Below, one piece after another: positions 20,680 through 33,181 of a stretch of DNA of 64,000 bases. The notes beneath the pieces are model-generated. The model searched no databases. It saw only the letters and a program-made list of their open reading frames with translations, and was not told the origin of the DNA. Positions within the stretch are counted from its first letter, which is position 1, and every line of letters starts with the position of its first letter. This DNA is from Carposina sasakii. Lineage: Eukaryota; Arthropoda; Insecta; Lepidoptera; Carposinidae. The translations under genes were made by a program, and so were the position numbers. The stretch lies in the NCBI GenBank assembly GCA_014607495.2, contig CP053159.1:12097501-12161500 (forward strand). Direction: 5' to 3'.

Positions 20680-22940
20680 AAACGTGTACGTAAAATGCCT
20701 AATAATAATATTAGAAATATAAGTTGATTCATTTTTGTAATGACACAGTACTAGCATCATTCAACTTTAGACTAGATTATGTGATAAATGTTTGTTACGA
20801 ATTTAAAGAAAATTTTATACAAAATGCCGTTTCGATGTTTTTACTTACTTGGGGACAATTCACACGATTTTTTAATTCACACGATTTTTTTAACGCACTG
20901 CATGCGAAAAAGTTTTATAGGAATGTTTCTTTGTATACCTAAATTTGAAAATAGTCGTTTTTAAAATGACGTGTGAATGATTCTTAAGCACTTAGCACTT
21001 GCCAAATATCTCGGTGAAACTTGCGCAGATAACCGGTCAAACGAATATCGGTTTTTTCTCAATTTGAAAATCCAGTTTGTCGGTAATTTACCGGTTGCTA
21101 CTGCATTTAAGGTCATTAATTTAATCCATTCTATTTTGTGTAAGTAAAACCTTTTGGTCATTTTGTTCATCGGTTTATTAGGACTTGCTCAATGTCTAAC
21201 CTTTTTCCTGACTTATACCGGTGTCGAATTGGCTACAAATATATACTGGCCTACAAAAGCAATAGAAATATTTCTTACTTTTCGCCTTGCATTTTTTGGT
21301 GTTAGAGTAAATATGTCAATTCAAAACTGTACATAAAATCTAAACTTAACATATCTCATAGAAATTCAGTTGAAATCATTTATTCGATATGAAAGCATAC
21401 ACCACCCTATTTGTCGATTGACATTTTTTATGTATTACTTTTTGTATTTGTTACGGTCTGTCAAGCATAAGTTGGCGTTTCGGGGCATCATTGCCACCAA
21501 CCTACTATAGAAAAATCTCAAACGATAATTACCGGTTGTCTGCGTAGAGCCTTAGTATATTTAGTAATAAATGGAGGTAGGTAGATTATATTTGTAGGAT
21601 ATAATTAATTAATTAAAGGTTTATTATTATCATAATTTAAGGCTGATAGGTGAATTTTTATTAAATATATATTTTTTTGTAATAAAATGAGGTTCGCTGA
21701 TATTGACATGACATTTTATTTAGGAATACAATCTCGGGTGAATAAAAATGTACTGAATATAGCAAAGTCAGGTTTTGAAATATGTCAAAATAGAGTTTAA
21801 CTTATATTCTCTTCTTCAGTAGCAGCTCATTCATACTGTTTCGCGCAATGTAGTTTCATCTTGGCGTAGTTTCTGTCTATAATTTGTTATTTGCTAAATT
21901 CTGTGTTATATTTTAAGTTACTCTGAGAATACAATGAACAAAATGTGCCTTTATATACTGAACTATTCTAAACTAAACTAACTATGTGATATTATGTGAT
22001 GGACCACGGAAGTTTGTTTCATATTTTTTTTTATTGTGTTTCTTCTTAAACAGAATTCTATCCGTCAAGTAAAATCATTTTAGATTTAAAATGTAAACAA
22101 TTATTATTGTTAATTTAATATAAATGGGAAAATAATGAACGTAATATACATTGTGGCCTTAATATGTCTTTTATTGTACATATACATATTCTATCATGGT
22201 CTGAAATATATCAAAAGTCTAGTTGTCACCTTTATTTATGTGCGAGTGACAGAGATAAATAATAAGGGGTCATTGTATCAAATTCTTAGTAACCCCAGTC
22301 CGTACTATAAACGCGGAACTAAACTCTTTGCGAGGTGTTATCATTATTACATCATGGTAAGTTACTGTAGGCGCCATTATTATAGTTATAATTACATAAT
22401 TTACTTAACGACTTATTAGGTAAATGCAATGAAAGACGCAGACATTCAGTGTACTTTTTAATTGCTCTTAGGAAAAACAATTGCAATTACTGTCATCATA
22501 CTTTAAACCTACAATTACAGACAAGAAAACACTGGACCAAACAGACTTACTATGAAAAGTGCACACGTAGCAATATAATGTTTAGAAAATAACCTCATTT
22601 ATTTAAAGAGCAACATTTAACTGATTTTTATCCAGTGTCACTTCTAACTAACTCGAAACTAAGACAATTCTAATGATAACTCTGCTCAAATGCGACAAGG
22701 CGTTTAGGCCCTAGAGCGTATTAAAGAAATATGCATACACTCGAAAAACATAACCTTCCTTCCTTTCTTCGCAGTTGGGTAAAAATACAAACAGTTATCT
22801 TTTATTTTTTGCTAGGGACATGTATTTATTTAACCAGGTTTGTTGGTGACATGGAATAAGCCTAAAACTGACCCTTTCCTGTTCGTATCAGCTTATCTAT
22901 GATCAAGTTATCAATTTTAAAGTGTTCTTGAACGAGCCAA
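20680..22940. other. AT-rich intergenic stretch
   Basis: Between the ABCG 3' end and a family B MITE. Short open frames occur but none shows a motif or splice context. One arm of the foldback repeat lies near 22243-22290, and a fragment of a repeat also seen near 120-180 and 47630-47750 lies near 22690-22800. Confidence 0.5.
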
Positions 22941-22950
22941 TAAGAGCTGT

Positions 22951-23144
22951 CCGCCCCCTGATTACGTAACTTGCAGAAGCCGAGCGATAGCAAGGCGAAT
23001 GCGAAAATTGAGATTGTGTGTGTGCGGGGCGAGGTGCGGGGCGCGGGAGGACGCCGAGTGCCCGTAGCGCGCACGCACACACTCAATTTTCGCGATCGCG
23101 CTGCTTCGGCTTTGATATTGCAAATTAGGTAATCAGGGGGCGGA
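22951..23144. mobile_element. MITE family B, GC-rich core
   Basis: CCGCCCCCTGATTACGTAAC to GGTAATCAGGGGGCGG, the best-preserved ends in the window. The core GAGGTGCGGGGCGCGGGAGG is the inverse of the core in the 10097-10281 copy. Confidence 0.85.
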
Positions 23145-23699
23145 TCTCTCCCCGAAAAACTGCACGATCACGATGGATCAAACATAGCAGGAAGTAAAAC
23201 ATCGATGACAAGTTGCTAACTAATCGCCTTAGAAACGCCTCTGAGTTTAGTCGAAGGAGATGCAGCTGATGTGCAGCAAGGCCAAGCATCAGCTTAGGAC
23301 AAAAATAAATCTATGTTGTTAGTTTGGCTGGTACCTATGTAGGTATACCTATAGATCTTCTTACCTATGTAGATAAACAACTCACATTATGTAACTGAGT
23401 ACAAACAAATTACAAGAAACAGGCACATAATTACATAGTTAATACCATACTTAGAAAAACATACACACCTCTTTATTAAGGTAAATGGGCAGCACTTGGC
23501 TGATGCCTCTAATGCCATAGAAACCAGGCCACTACCACACCACTACAGCATTTTAATCTGCTTATTAAAATTACACTTTTCCTCAGTAAAGGTTAGCTAT
23601 GAATAATAAACACTAACATTCAACTATACTGATATACCTACTCGTACTGCGTCAGACTCAGGACCCCGATTCTTGCGTCCGAGTGATAAATTTTGGTAA

Positions 23700-23780
23700 T
23701 ACAGGGTGTAACAGAAGGGGTGTGTGAAGCAGAATGCTGCGAAAAAAGCCACTACAAGGAACCACGAAGACACATTATTA
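23700..23780 (+). repeat. partial MITE family A end
   Basis: ACAGGGTGTAACAGAAGGGG followed by a diverged arm. No matching right end was found. Confidence 0.45.
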
Positions 23781-24046
23781 TTTTTTCAGGAGATACTTTA
23801 GATACGTATCTCTGCGGATAGGTCAATAAGTACTGTATGTACGCGAAAGAGTTACGTGATATTGTCACATGGTTACGTCATTCCATAGTTATTATTAGGC
23901 TAGCTAGACCATAAGGTAGTATACCAGGTTCATATTTTTTCTAGAACTTAATACTGACTTAATACCATAATTTATGCCGTTACGTTGCGTCATCAAATTT
24001 AAAAAGAGGAGTAGGAGATTTCTTAGGTTTCTGTCTATATCGATAT

Positions 24047-25825
24047 CTATTCGATATAAGGCCGTCGTCGCAGTAGCCGTTTGCTTATGATTTCCAAAAT
24101 GAAGCATATAATAGAAGCAACCGTCCCACTAATGAAAAGCGTCCACGGTATTACCAGATGAGCGTGGAAGCTGTCCTTCTGGAAGCTGTTGTACTTTGTC
24201 TGCTGCGTGTAATACAGATCTCCTACAATCTTATGGATCATTCCACATTCCATTAGCCTCAACACCTGGGCATTCAGTTCCTTCCGCAGGGGAAACCCCT
24301 TGTAAAAATATATCGCATAAATCAACTTGTAAATCGGCTTTGGAAATACGTACATTTTTGACTCTCCCCATTTGTTATAATACTGATATTTGTTATAAAA
24401 GTACAGTGAGGACATCGATATTGTATAAGTATTTTTCTTTTCACTAGTCGTTTCGATGCTTTCTAAAAGTTTTATACATCCAGGCGTTAGGTCGTACTCG
24501 CTCATTCCAAAGATCTTTCTCATAACTAAAGAAATGCAGGGTTCAAGTTGATATGTATCCAGGTCCTCGATTGTAGAAACCTGGTACTCCTTACTTGGAT
24601 GGGTAATCAGGCTCACCAGACTTGTCTGGTAGAAAGTGTTTACTAGCCATGAAAACCATATCCAAGTGATGATCACCGATTTGATGAAAGATACGGACTT
24701 CATCGCCATCCCTGCATGAAGAAATAGGTTGTCCAGCAAACTTAGGAAGAGTAAACTTTTATCAATCTTTGGGAGTAGCAGAGTAGTTAGCACGAAATAT
24801 ACGCCGAATGTAACTAAAAGCAGAAGCCATACTGTAAAATTGAATTCCTTATAAAGTAGTTTCCATTGTGGAACAAAATCTGCGCTTCGCACGATAACAC
24901 TGATTTCATCCATGTAGGCGAAATGGGTGTAAATATAGGAGAAAGCCTGACTCCTGCTAGTCGTGAACAGCATCCCCCCAACAACGATATCAGCTTTATT
25001 TTGCTGCAATATATACATATTTCCAATAGCAGTCATGTTGGTGCTCACGGTAGAGAACTCTTCACCATCGTTGCTGTAGGTGAAATTCAAATGGAAACCA
25101 TAAGTATTTGCTAAAAAGTACAGGATCTGCTGCTCGATTCCTAAACTGTAAGTTTGGTCTTTGTTTGTTATTTTTCCTGTAGGGGTTATGATGTAAGGTG
25201 GCCAGTCAGATGCGGCAACATTGAGCATGCAACCTTTTAACGATTTTTTACTTGGTTTTCTGAAGAGTACATTAGTGCTGATATTATCACATTTCCCATA
25301 TTGTATAACGTTTTTATAAGTACTGGCACATAAGCCTGCCTCTAAAGGATTGTAGCCGTACAGGTGAATGTTCTCAGTGCCGTTTACAACTACAACTTTG
25401 TATACTCGATGTGACAAGAGAATATCAAATACCTGCCGGATATTTATACCGTTGCTATTTTTGAGGTAAATGAGAAAATTCACGTCTGGTCTCCAATATG
25501 GGTCCTGGATTAAGTAGGTAAAGTTATTGAAGTCTTCTGGCTTTTCTGCTGTTATCACATAGTTAAGATTATTGATTCTGGATGTCCAGTCCAACTTATC
25601 CATTTCTCCAAACCGGGATATGATTGTCAAGTTGTTGAGCATAAGCAACATCTGTATGATTTGATCTTTAGAGTTTATGTCGAAGACTGTTACGGATTTT
25701 CCACTGAAAAATTTCGGGAAAATTTTGCTCGTGCATTTGAATAGATCGTCACCAGGGTCCTTCAAGATGATTCCCTGACAGTTACAAAACGGAATTAAAA
25801 TCAAGACCAGCCAAGCGACCTCCAT
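24047..25825 (-). CDS. divergent ionotropic receptor (IR), intronless
   Basis: Chemosensory ligand-gated cation channel of the insect IR family, derived from ionotropic glutamate receptors. I chose the ATG at 25825 because it opens a signal peptide (MEVAWLVLILIPFCNCQG) in good context (AAGATGG); an in-frame ATG at 25930 would add 35 residues without such a signal. With this start the protein has 592 residues: an amino-terminal region (about 20-195), ligand-binding half S1 (about 198-325, ASDWPPYI and an Arg in LFTTSRSQAF), membrane segment near 331-351, pore region, FSWLVNTFYQTSLVSLIT at about 391-408 in the place of the iGluR M3 SYTANLA motif, S2, and a last membrane segment near 558-580. 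The frame is uninterrupted to TAG. Single-exon, divergent IRs of this kind are usually gustatory or larval; subfamily and ligand cannot be told. Confidence 0.9.
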   Translation of the reverse strand: MEVAWLVLILIPFCNCQGIILKDPGDDLFKCTSKIFPKFFSGKSVTVFDINSKDQIIQMLLMLNNLTIISRFGEMDKLDWTSRINNLNYVITAEKPEDFNNFTYLIQDPYWRPDVNFLIYLKNSNGINIRQVFDILLSHRVYKVVVVNGTENIHLYGYNPLEAGLCASTYKNVIQYGKCDNISTNVLFRKPSKKSLKGCMLNVAASDWPPYIITPTGKITNKDQTYSLGIEQQILYFLANTYGFHLNFTYSNDGEEFSTVSTNMTAIGNMYILQQNKADIVVGGMLFTTSRSQAFSYIYTHFAYMDEISVIVRSADFVPQWKLLYKEFNFTVWLLLLVTFGVYFVLTTLLLPKIDKSLLFLSLLDNLFLHAGMAMKSVSFIKSVIITWIWFSWLVNTFYQTSLVSLITHPSKEYQVSTIEDLDTYQLEPCISLVMRKIFGMSEYDLTPGCIKLLESIETTSEKKNTYTISMSSLYFYNKYQYYNKWGESKMYVFPKPIYKLIYAIYFYKGFPLRKELNAQVLRLMECGMIHKIVGDLYYTQQTKYNSFQKDSFHAHLVIPWTLFISGTVASIICFILEIISKRLLRRRPYIE

Positions 25826-26459
25826 CTTTGACCACAAAAGGATAGTTATTAACCTTTTATTAGTAAATGTGAAGTGATCAATCACAGTTTGGACAATTAT
25901 TGTCGTTTCACATGTTGTAGGTACGTACATGTGATTAAACGTACATGTGATTAAAACAGTAGATTAATGCATACGCATGTTTCTAATGATAATGAAGCTA
26001 ATGTTTAATGGATTCGTCAAAAGAAAAATTGTTATTCTTTTGTTTTTTAAATTGTCGTATTTATAACTCCGTGATTTTTTCATTGGACATTGGAACAATT
26101 AATCAAGAAACGGGAACATGGACCTAGACAATGTCACAGTTTTACAAGCGACAATGAAGTTCGCAAAGTTATCAAATCACTTTCTTCATATTAGGACGTG
26201 ATGAAGTCTAACGGCGTTTGGTGGAAATGTCACGATAGCTTAGCGAATTTTGCTGTCGCTCACAAAATTGTTAAGTTGTCTAAGCAAGTAAGCACCCAGA
26301 AGTGTTACGAAGGCATTTTAGTAGTCGTAGGTACAACATCAAATAGGTTCATTTAGAAGTTACTTGGCTAGCTACTTAGGTGTTAGCCATCACTACTATT
26401 CTATTGATGCAGAAGAGGATCCGACAAATCTATCTATTCTATACATATAATAAAATAAT

Positions 26460-26610
26460 TAATTAAGAAAATGGAAAAAATTCTTCACTCGAGTGGGAAT
26501 CGAACCCACGACCACTGCAAACCGTGCCAGCCGCTATAACCACTAAGCCACCGAGTAAATTACTCGGATGACGAATTTTACCATCTCTTTTCTAAATTAC
26601 ATATTGGCAA
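26460..26610 (-). mobile_element. tRNA-like repeat, family T
   Basis: Reverse-sense tRNA-like segment: GTGGGAATCGAACCCAC (perfect T arm), CTATAACCACTAAGCCACCG (D arm). Flanks AATGGAAAAAATTCTTCACT and ATCTCTTTTCTAAATTACAT are shared with the other copies. Confidence 0.65.
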
Positions 26611-26669
26611 CGTTATTCTTAATATAATATATAATCTATATAATACTCGTATATATCTTAAAATTCTCG

Positions 26670-26972
26670 TCTAATATATAAAATTCTCGTGTCACGGTGT
26701 TAGAAGTTAAACTCCTCCGAAACGGCTCGACCGATTTTCGTAAATCTTAGCATGCATATCGGTTAGGGTGGAGAATCGGACAACATCTATTTTTCACCCC
26801 CCTAAATGTTAAGGGTGGTCCACCACTAAATTAAAAAAAAAAATTTTTGAGAAAATTTTTTGTTTTTATTTTTTTATGATATAGCATACAAAAATACATA
26901 CAACCATGAATTTTCACCCCTCTAGGATCAACCCCTTTTACATGGCAAAACAACGTTTGCCGGGTCAGCTAG
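26670..26972 (+). mobile_element. Helitron-like element, third family
   Basis: Starts TCTAATATATAAAATTCTCG and ends ACGTTTGCCGGGTCAGCTAG then T. Body GTCACGGTGTTAGAAGTTAA is typical of a common lepidopteran Helitron. Confidence 0.75.
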
Positions 26973-26973
26973 T

Positions 26974-27175
26974 AATATATAAAATTGTAACGGATCGATG
27001 TTTGTGCACGCTAATCTCAGAAACGGCTGGACCGATTTCGATGCAGTTTTCAGGAATATATTGTGACAGGTCCCATTTAACATATAGGCTACTTTTTATC
27101 CCGAGAAAATATTTTTGTCCCGGACAATTTGTTTTTTCTGCAGTTCACGCGGGCGGAGTCGCGGGCGTCCACTAG
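26974..27175 (+). mobile_element. Helitron-like element, head-to-tail with the previous
   Basis: ATAAAATTGTAACGGATCGA start and GTCGCGGGCGTCCACTAG end. It begins at the T that follows the CTAG of the preceding element. Confidence 0.7.
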
Positions 27176-27274
27176 TACTGAATACAGAACCACGGCGCTA
27201 AAAATGCCTTCATCTATCAGAATGAGGAATGCCCCATCCACACTTCGTGACAGGCTGAAAATCTAACTGCCAAA

Positions 27275-27453
27275 ATAATATTTACAAAATGCGAAATATC
27301 TATCTGTTTGTTCGGCTTTCACGCTAAAACTACGGAACCGATCTAAAAGTTTGGCACAGAGATGGTTTGGGGCTTGAGGACGAACACAGGATACTTTTTA
27401 TCCCGGGAATATCTTTTTATACCGGATCGGGCGCAGTCGCTGGTGTCCACTAG
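27275..27453 (+). mobile_element. degenerate Helitron-like element
   Basis: TTTGTTCGGCTTTCACGCTA, TTTTTATCCCGGGAATATCT and end GTGTCCACTAG then T. Confidence 0.5.
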
Positions 27454-27867
27454 TAGCAAATCAATAGAACAAAGACAAGATCAATCACGCACAAGCTAGA
27501 TTATGTACCATCACATTTACAACTAAACCGCAAAAATAAGGCTAAAATACCTTAAAAATAATGACAGTAATTTTGCGGTGGAGGAACAGTAACCAGAATG
27601 GAACCATGGTGCGATGACCTATGTGTGATGATGACCACAGAAACTGGATATTATGATAGTGCAGTAGACTCTCCCACTGTGTGGTGTCGGCAGCGTAGAA
27701 TAACACTATCCTATGAGTATCGTAAAATTACGGGTTTCCTGGAGGTGGGCAACAGCGCCTCGCCGCGTGTTTACGGCACTGTGCAGTGTGCAAAAGCTTC
27801 TGAATTTTTTAAGGCTTCTGGGTTTTATTACTGTCGCTATTCTATTCTGAGTCTGGTAGTATACTGA

Positions 27868-28002
27868 AGGGTTGAAAGCCCAATGGTTAAAACGTGCGTC
27901 TTCCAGTCGGACGGCGCGTATGTTTGTTTCCAGTCATCAGGCCTGTCCCACTGAACTTATTTTATGTAAAGTTACGCTTTTTTAGACCTTAGGTAGTTTC
28001 TA
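27868..28002 (+). mobile_element. SINE head, 3' interrupted
   Basis: GTTGAAAGCCCAATGGTTAA A box, GTTTGTTTCCAGTCATC degenerate B box, then CTGAACTTATTTTATGTAAA. It is followed at once by a 300-bp MITE. Confidence 0.6.
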
Positions 28003-28302
28003 GGGGTCTACTCTAAAATGCCGCTTTCGTATCTTTCGGTCCGACCGAAGCCCGACCGAATCGAAGCCTTTAACCCTACTACGAAATTGCTTCGGATGTT
28101 CACAACTCATTCAAAACCATAGAGAATAATTCACATTGACTAATATTATAAGCTTTCTATTATCTAGCCTTATACCTGTCAAATAGTTCGTTCGGACCGA
28201 ATGAAAAAACGGCGCGACTGACCCGATCGAAGGAAGTTCGTAGTAGGAAACACCTCGATATTCGGCCGATACTTCGTTTATCGTCACTTCAGAGTAGACC
28301 CC
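28003..28302. mobile_element. 300-bp MITE with GGGGTCTACTCT ends
   Basis: GGGGTCTACTCT at the left and AGAGTAGACCCC at the right are perfect 12-bp inverted ends. The interior is rich in CCGACCGAA and TTCGGNCCGA motifs. The copies of GACCTTA on both flanks (27984 and 28304) may be a duplication or chance. Confidence 0.7.
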
Positions 28303-28779
28303 CTGACCTTAATCTTATCTTAAGGTGCCACTAGATCATTTTATGGCATAAATTTACGATTAGCTTTTTGATCATAATTAGGTATTTTATAACAGTGGCA
28401 GTTACCTCATTAAACAACTTTGTTAATGCAGTTTTATATCTCGGCCTCCGGAGTAGAGAGTTTGGCTTAATTTTATGTATGTTCCAACCATGTACCAACC
28501 TATTTGTTTTTAATTGACTATTCTTTTGTTAATTATTGCTTTATATATATATATTTATAACGTTGTAAATATCCCGAATAAAATAAAAATTACATAAAAT
28601 TAACATTGCCCCCTCCACATTGTCTCCATGGTATCTTTGACATACCTACCTATTTACGATTCGAAGTTTTTGTCTAGTGTTTGCTATGGTTTACATTTAT
28701 TACGAGACGACTCTGAGTTAAAAGGCTAGAGTCTTTAAAGAATGTCTTTCATAATCGCAATAATTTGAATACATACATA

Positions 28780-28985
28780 CATATACCTACACACGTGTTC
28801 CCGTAATGGGGTAGTCAGTACTGCAGGATCATAAACGAGATCCCACAGCTGCGGTTAGAACAGATGTATGATCAAATTGCGAGCTCATACGAGTAGAATG
28901 TCTCACTTTTGTCTCGCGTTCACTTTTTTATTCGACTCTTACGACATGCACCGTGAGAGATGCAGCTGAAGTATTCTTGTAAAGC
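28780..28985 (+). repeat. dispersed repeat E
   Basis: ACACGTGTTCCCGTAATGGG, GCAGGATCATAAACGAGATC and TCGACTCTTACGACATGCAC in family order. Confidence 0.6.
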
Positions 28986-29317
28986 ACCGCATAAGTGCAG
29001 TGAAACTATATTTTCGAAACAAATAATTATGGTTTTAAACTATGAATTTTATGCAGATTATTAATAGGTAAAAGGTTTGTTCCTCCACGCTTTATCGAGA
29101 AAAAATGGGTCCTTACAAGTAAATGGATCACAGTGTTGGTAGCATGTACCTATCTAGGTAATATCTTGTTTCTAAGATACCTACTAAGATATAAACTTGA
29201 GTTATTAGATTGCATTTTTTTGCAAAAAAAGCGCGTGTAATAAATATTAATCCCTAATAAAAAAAACCAACGATAACACTAGAGATCACACCTACATCAC
29301 ATGGCGCGCGAAATTGC

Positions 29318-29424
29318 CTAAAAAAAAAAAATCAGCAATTTTTTTGCCGTAGGTAAACTTACTTTATTATTTGTATAGAGTTGTACCTTTCTTAAACGGT
29401 GGCAACGAAAACACACCCTGTACA
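29318..29424 (+). mobile_element. MITE family C, 3' part only
   Basis: GTAAACTTACTTTATTATTT and GGTGGCAACGAAAACACACC then CTGT match the right half of family C. Confidence 0.6.
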
Positions 29425-29571
29425 AATATGTATAGTATACCTATACATAACTAAGTTACTAGGCGTAACGCCTACTTAACTCTATTTACATAAAACCTTT
29501 TCGTTTTAGGCCTAACATACCCAGTTGATTGCCGTCATCTATTGATAACCATATTGTTATAATAATAAGTT

Positions 29572-29910
29572 AAATCTTCACCCGAGTGGGAATCGAACCC
29601 ACGACCACTGCAAACCGTGCCAGCCGCTCTAACCACTAAGCTACCGGGTCAATTACTCGGATGACGAATTTAACCATCTCTTTTCTAAATTACATATTGG
29701 CAACGTCATTTTTTATCCTGATAGCTATACACTAGCCAAATCTCGGCAAACAAAGCTGAATTCCTCAGCACAATGTTTTTTTTATTTATTAAAGATGAAA
29801 CGATCAACCATATCCTAACGGATTATATTAATGGAAAAGTGTTTATATAAATTTATCTTAGTCAAGATATTATATATTATAAAATTATTAATAAAGTAAA
29901 TGGAAAAAAT
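29572..29910 (-). mobile_element. tRNA-like repeat plus body, family T
   Basis: tRNA-like head in reverse (CCGCTCTAACCACTAAGCTA) followed by the body AGCCAAATCTCGGCAAACAA, GATGAAACGATCAACCATAT and ATTATTAATAAAGTAAATGG. The same body links two heads at 41700-42190 and 60790-61290. Confidence 0.7.
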
Positions 29911-29914
29911 TCTA

Positions 29915-31690
29915 AATAATAAGTGCAGTTAAGTAAACTGGTTTCGTTGCTACAATATTAATAATTTAAATATTTGTGTCAATGCTATAGATCAAAGAAT
30001 ATACTTACTATCTGACGATAGCTATAGATAGAGCTCATAAGGTGGTGTCTTATTTTACCGAAAAAGTATTTTGAAAAATACACTCGAAAAGGGATAAGGA
30101 CCTTCTTTGATGGCATGGCATAGAAATACTTTTGGTTAAGGAATACTCTAGCGATGAAGCCTAATTTCCTGTGCTGATGCGCGGGTTAAAAACATCAGCT
30201 GATCCGTATCTCGTAAGAGTCGACTAAGGAACTCAGGGCATACGCTTAGGCGATAAGCTAGCAACTTGTCACTGATCTTTTACACCTGGCCTCGATGTAA
30301 CGGTATTAAAAATGTCTATTAATATTAGGTTATATTATGTACTTAATTTTATTCTTATAAACTTTTTTTTTTAATATCGTGGAATCAAAACCAGTATCGT
30401 AATTTACATATTCGGGGTACTCAAAACCTGAAAAACTTAGATAAAAACACATAATATTCATGAATCTGACCTTGTGACAAATTATGAATGAAAAGGTGAT
30501 ATTTGACGCACTGGCTATAAAGTAAGTATACACCGTGCGAGTTGTCTAAGTAGTAGCAGCTTCGGGAAAATTCTCAAAAACTACTCAGTGTAAAATTTGT
30601 CAAGATCTAAACACAAATAATTTACATGATTTCTTGGAGAGATCGTATTCTGTCTCGAGTTTTACTCGGCTTACTTGCATATAAAACCATACACGTGCAC
30701 TAGAATCACATCATAAGTAAACAAAGTAAAACTTATCTACCAGAAAACATCATTTTACGCCTATATAATTCCTTATAAAATATATTAAATTTTCACAAAA
30801 TATACACCCGCTCCCTTCCAGTTTTTCCCGTCGAATCCCCCCAAAGAGTCAAAGTTACTGCAGTGCAGCGACCCGACTAGTTGACTCGTAAGCTAGTTCG
30901 CACAATGTAAACTAGGCATTAGATAATCTTGATGTCACAGAGGTGCTAATATCATTAAATCTTCAGATTTTAGGCGCTATTTCCGCCTAGCCTCCACAAG
31001 ACGGGTTGTGACGTAGGTAATTATTTACTTATTTACCAAGTATAAGGTTAAGGTTTTTTATAAAACAACATGTTTCTATATATTACGTTGGTTTATCTGT
31101 TCTTGCTTTTATGTTACTTCCTATACTCCTTCAAAATGTAGGTCACAAGTAAAAGGTACTTGCAGGAACATGTCCACACTAGACAGACAGACGACTACAA
31201 CAAAGTAGTGCCTATGGTATGATTGTGCCTACCTATCTTATAATTACATAGATACTCTGAAACAGCGGTAATTCGACTTGTGTTTGCAAAAAAGCCGTAT
31301 GTTACAAAACCTAGTGTATGAAAAAATACGTCTTTGTGTCAAACGGGAATGCAACCGGTATCCCTCGAATATTACGATGGTTACGTCTCTATGCAACGGT
31401 ACACTGCACCTGCAACTGTCACAGTATAACGACGTTAATAAGTTTATTAATCGATATCTTTTCTATTAAAAACGCTTTTATACTACATGAAACTAAATAA
31501 CTTTTATTCTTAGATAAAAATTAAATGTCGTAGAGAAAACTACGGTAACTTTTTAATTGTGTCAATTTTTGATATCGGTAGGATAATCATCGGACTCTAT
31601 AAATTGAACACAAAGCAACTTATAGATGGCATAAAGATCTTTATATTCCAGAAAAATAGAATATCATCGTCAAACGGTAGGAACACATGA
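29915..31690. other. intergenic, no gene recognised
   Basis: Contains a repeat E fragment (30185-30285, inverted). Remaining sequence is AT-rich with short open frames lacking motifs. Confidence 0.45.
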
Positions 31691-32297
31691 TAAAAAAGCC
31701 GACAAGTGCGAGTTTAACTCGCGTGAAGAGGGTTCCGTACGATGTTACAATATGTTCTCCCACACATTCCACCTGCAAATGTAAGTTGGTACGCACAATA
31801 TTGAGTGATTTACCATGTTATTTTAATATCATGGACTTCTTATAGGTTTTCCTATAATCTATAAGGAGAAAACTAATTTCTGTATTTTTTTCAAAATTTT
31901 AGGTTCAGTAGTTTCGGAGATAAGGGGGGGGGAATGGTCAATTTTCGTCTATTTTCTTGAATAACTTGGAAACTATTTATTTTAAAATTACAAAAAAATA
32001 CATTTAAGATCTTCTCAACAAGACCTTTCATTTGATATGCCACACGATGCAGTTTTCAGAATTTTTTTTTAAAATTTTCCCCTTCCCCCCCAAAAATGAC
32101 CCCCCATATACAGATTTCATCTGCTCACGTCACACCTCTGTGTTTGGGTCACAGGAATTGATATGTGTACCAAATTTCAACTTAATCGGTCTAATAGATT
32201 CGGAGATAATTGACTGTAAGCGACGGACGGACAGACACACGAGTGATCCTATAAGGGTTCCGTTTTTGTATTCAGACGTACGGAACCCTAAAAACGC
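31690..32297. repeat. interspersed repeat with GGTTCCGTAC ends
   Basis: Starts AGCCGACAAGTGCGAGTTTA with AGGGTTCCGTAC and ends GTACGGAACCCTAAAAAC. Body has TTTCATTTGATATGCCACAC and CGGACAGACACACGAGTGAT, a repeat widespread in insects. Class not determined. Confidence 0.6.
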
Positions 32298-32299
32298 CT

Positions 32300-32980
32300 A
32301 TTTTTACGACTTGACTAGTCTAGACTTTACGAGTAGTGTCTAGTTTGTTTGGATATCCATTATTTATTACCTACGATTACTTTTTCTGTAAGCTAATAAG
32401 TACTTTGTTTCAAGCTCAAATCTGTGGTTGAAATATTTAGCTGCTTTTCCCGTAAGTTACGGGCCGTAACGTAGGTAACCTATTTCCAAACTTGTACCAC
32501 TGCACCGTATAATAGAAAAGTTTGCAACATCCTTGCATGGAATGCACGGGAACCACACAATATCTGCTCTTATTTCAACCGTAGAAGGTTCACATTAGTT
32601 ACAATCGTACTGTAAATGTAACCAGCCAACGTTGACCAAGTGTAGTTCACTTTCAATAGCGGCGAGCGCACGACGCATGATGCGCGAGCATTCGTAATTC
32701 GATTTTCCAAATCGATATTTAAATCGTGTATGGGCAAAACAGAACATTCCAGTGCCAAAAAATTTGAAAAGTCTACCTGTGACATGATAGGCCAGTTTTG
32801 GCGCGAACAGACTTTGGTGCGTGTGTCCTAATTTGAGTATGGATTTTCATTAAAAGGTGCCTGAACTTTGCTTTGTTTGGTGTTCAGTACAAAATAAAAA
32901 ATAACTTGTAAGTTACATACATCTGTTTTGTTATTTAGGTCATGTGAGTATGTATTTTTGTATACCTACATATTTATTTT
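32300..32980. other. intergenic, no gene recognised
   Basis: No repeat family member and no motif-bearing open frame seen. Confidence 0.4.
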
Positions 32981-32983
32981 AAA

Positions 32984-33181
32984 CTAGTGGACGCCCGCGA
33001 CACCGTCCGCGTGGACTGCAGAAAAAATAAAATGTCGATATTATCCGGGATAAAAACATATATGTTGTGACAAGTCCCACTTAGGACTTGTCACAACATA
33101 TTCTTGAAAACTGCATCGAAATCGGTTCAGCCATTAGCGTGCATAAACATCGATCCATTACAATTTTATTATATGTATAGA
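32984..33181 (-). mobile_element. Helitron-like element with internal palindrome
   Basis: Reverse-sense CTAGTGGACGCCCGCGACAC end and TTATATGTATAGA start. In the middle, GTGACAAGTCCC and GGACTTGTCAC form a short perfect hairpin not present in the other copies. Confidence 0.65.

Noticed and set aside
29580..29652. Possible genuine tRNA gene (perfect T arm)
   Set aside because: Six or more copies with the same noncoding flanks show it is a repeat head; the anticodon stem is weak.
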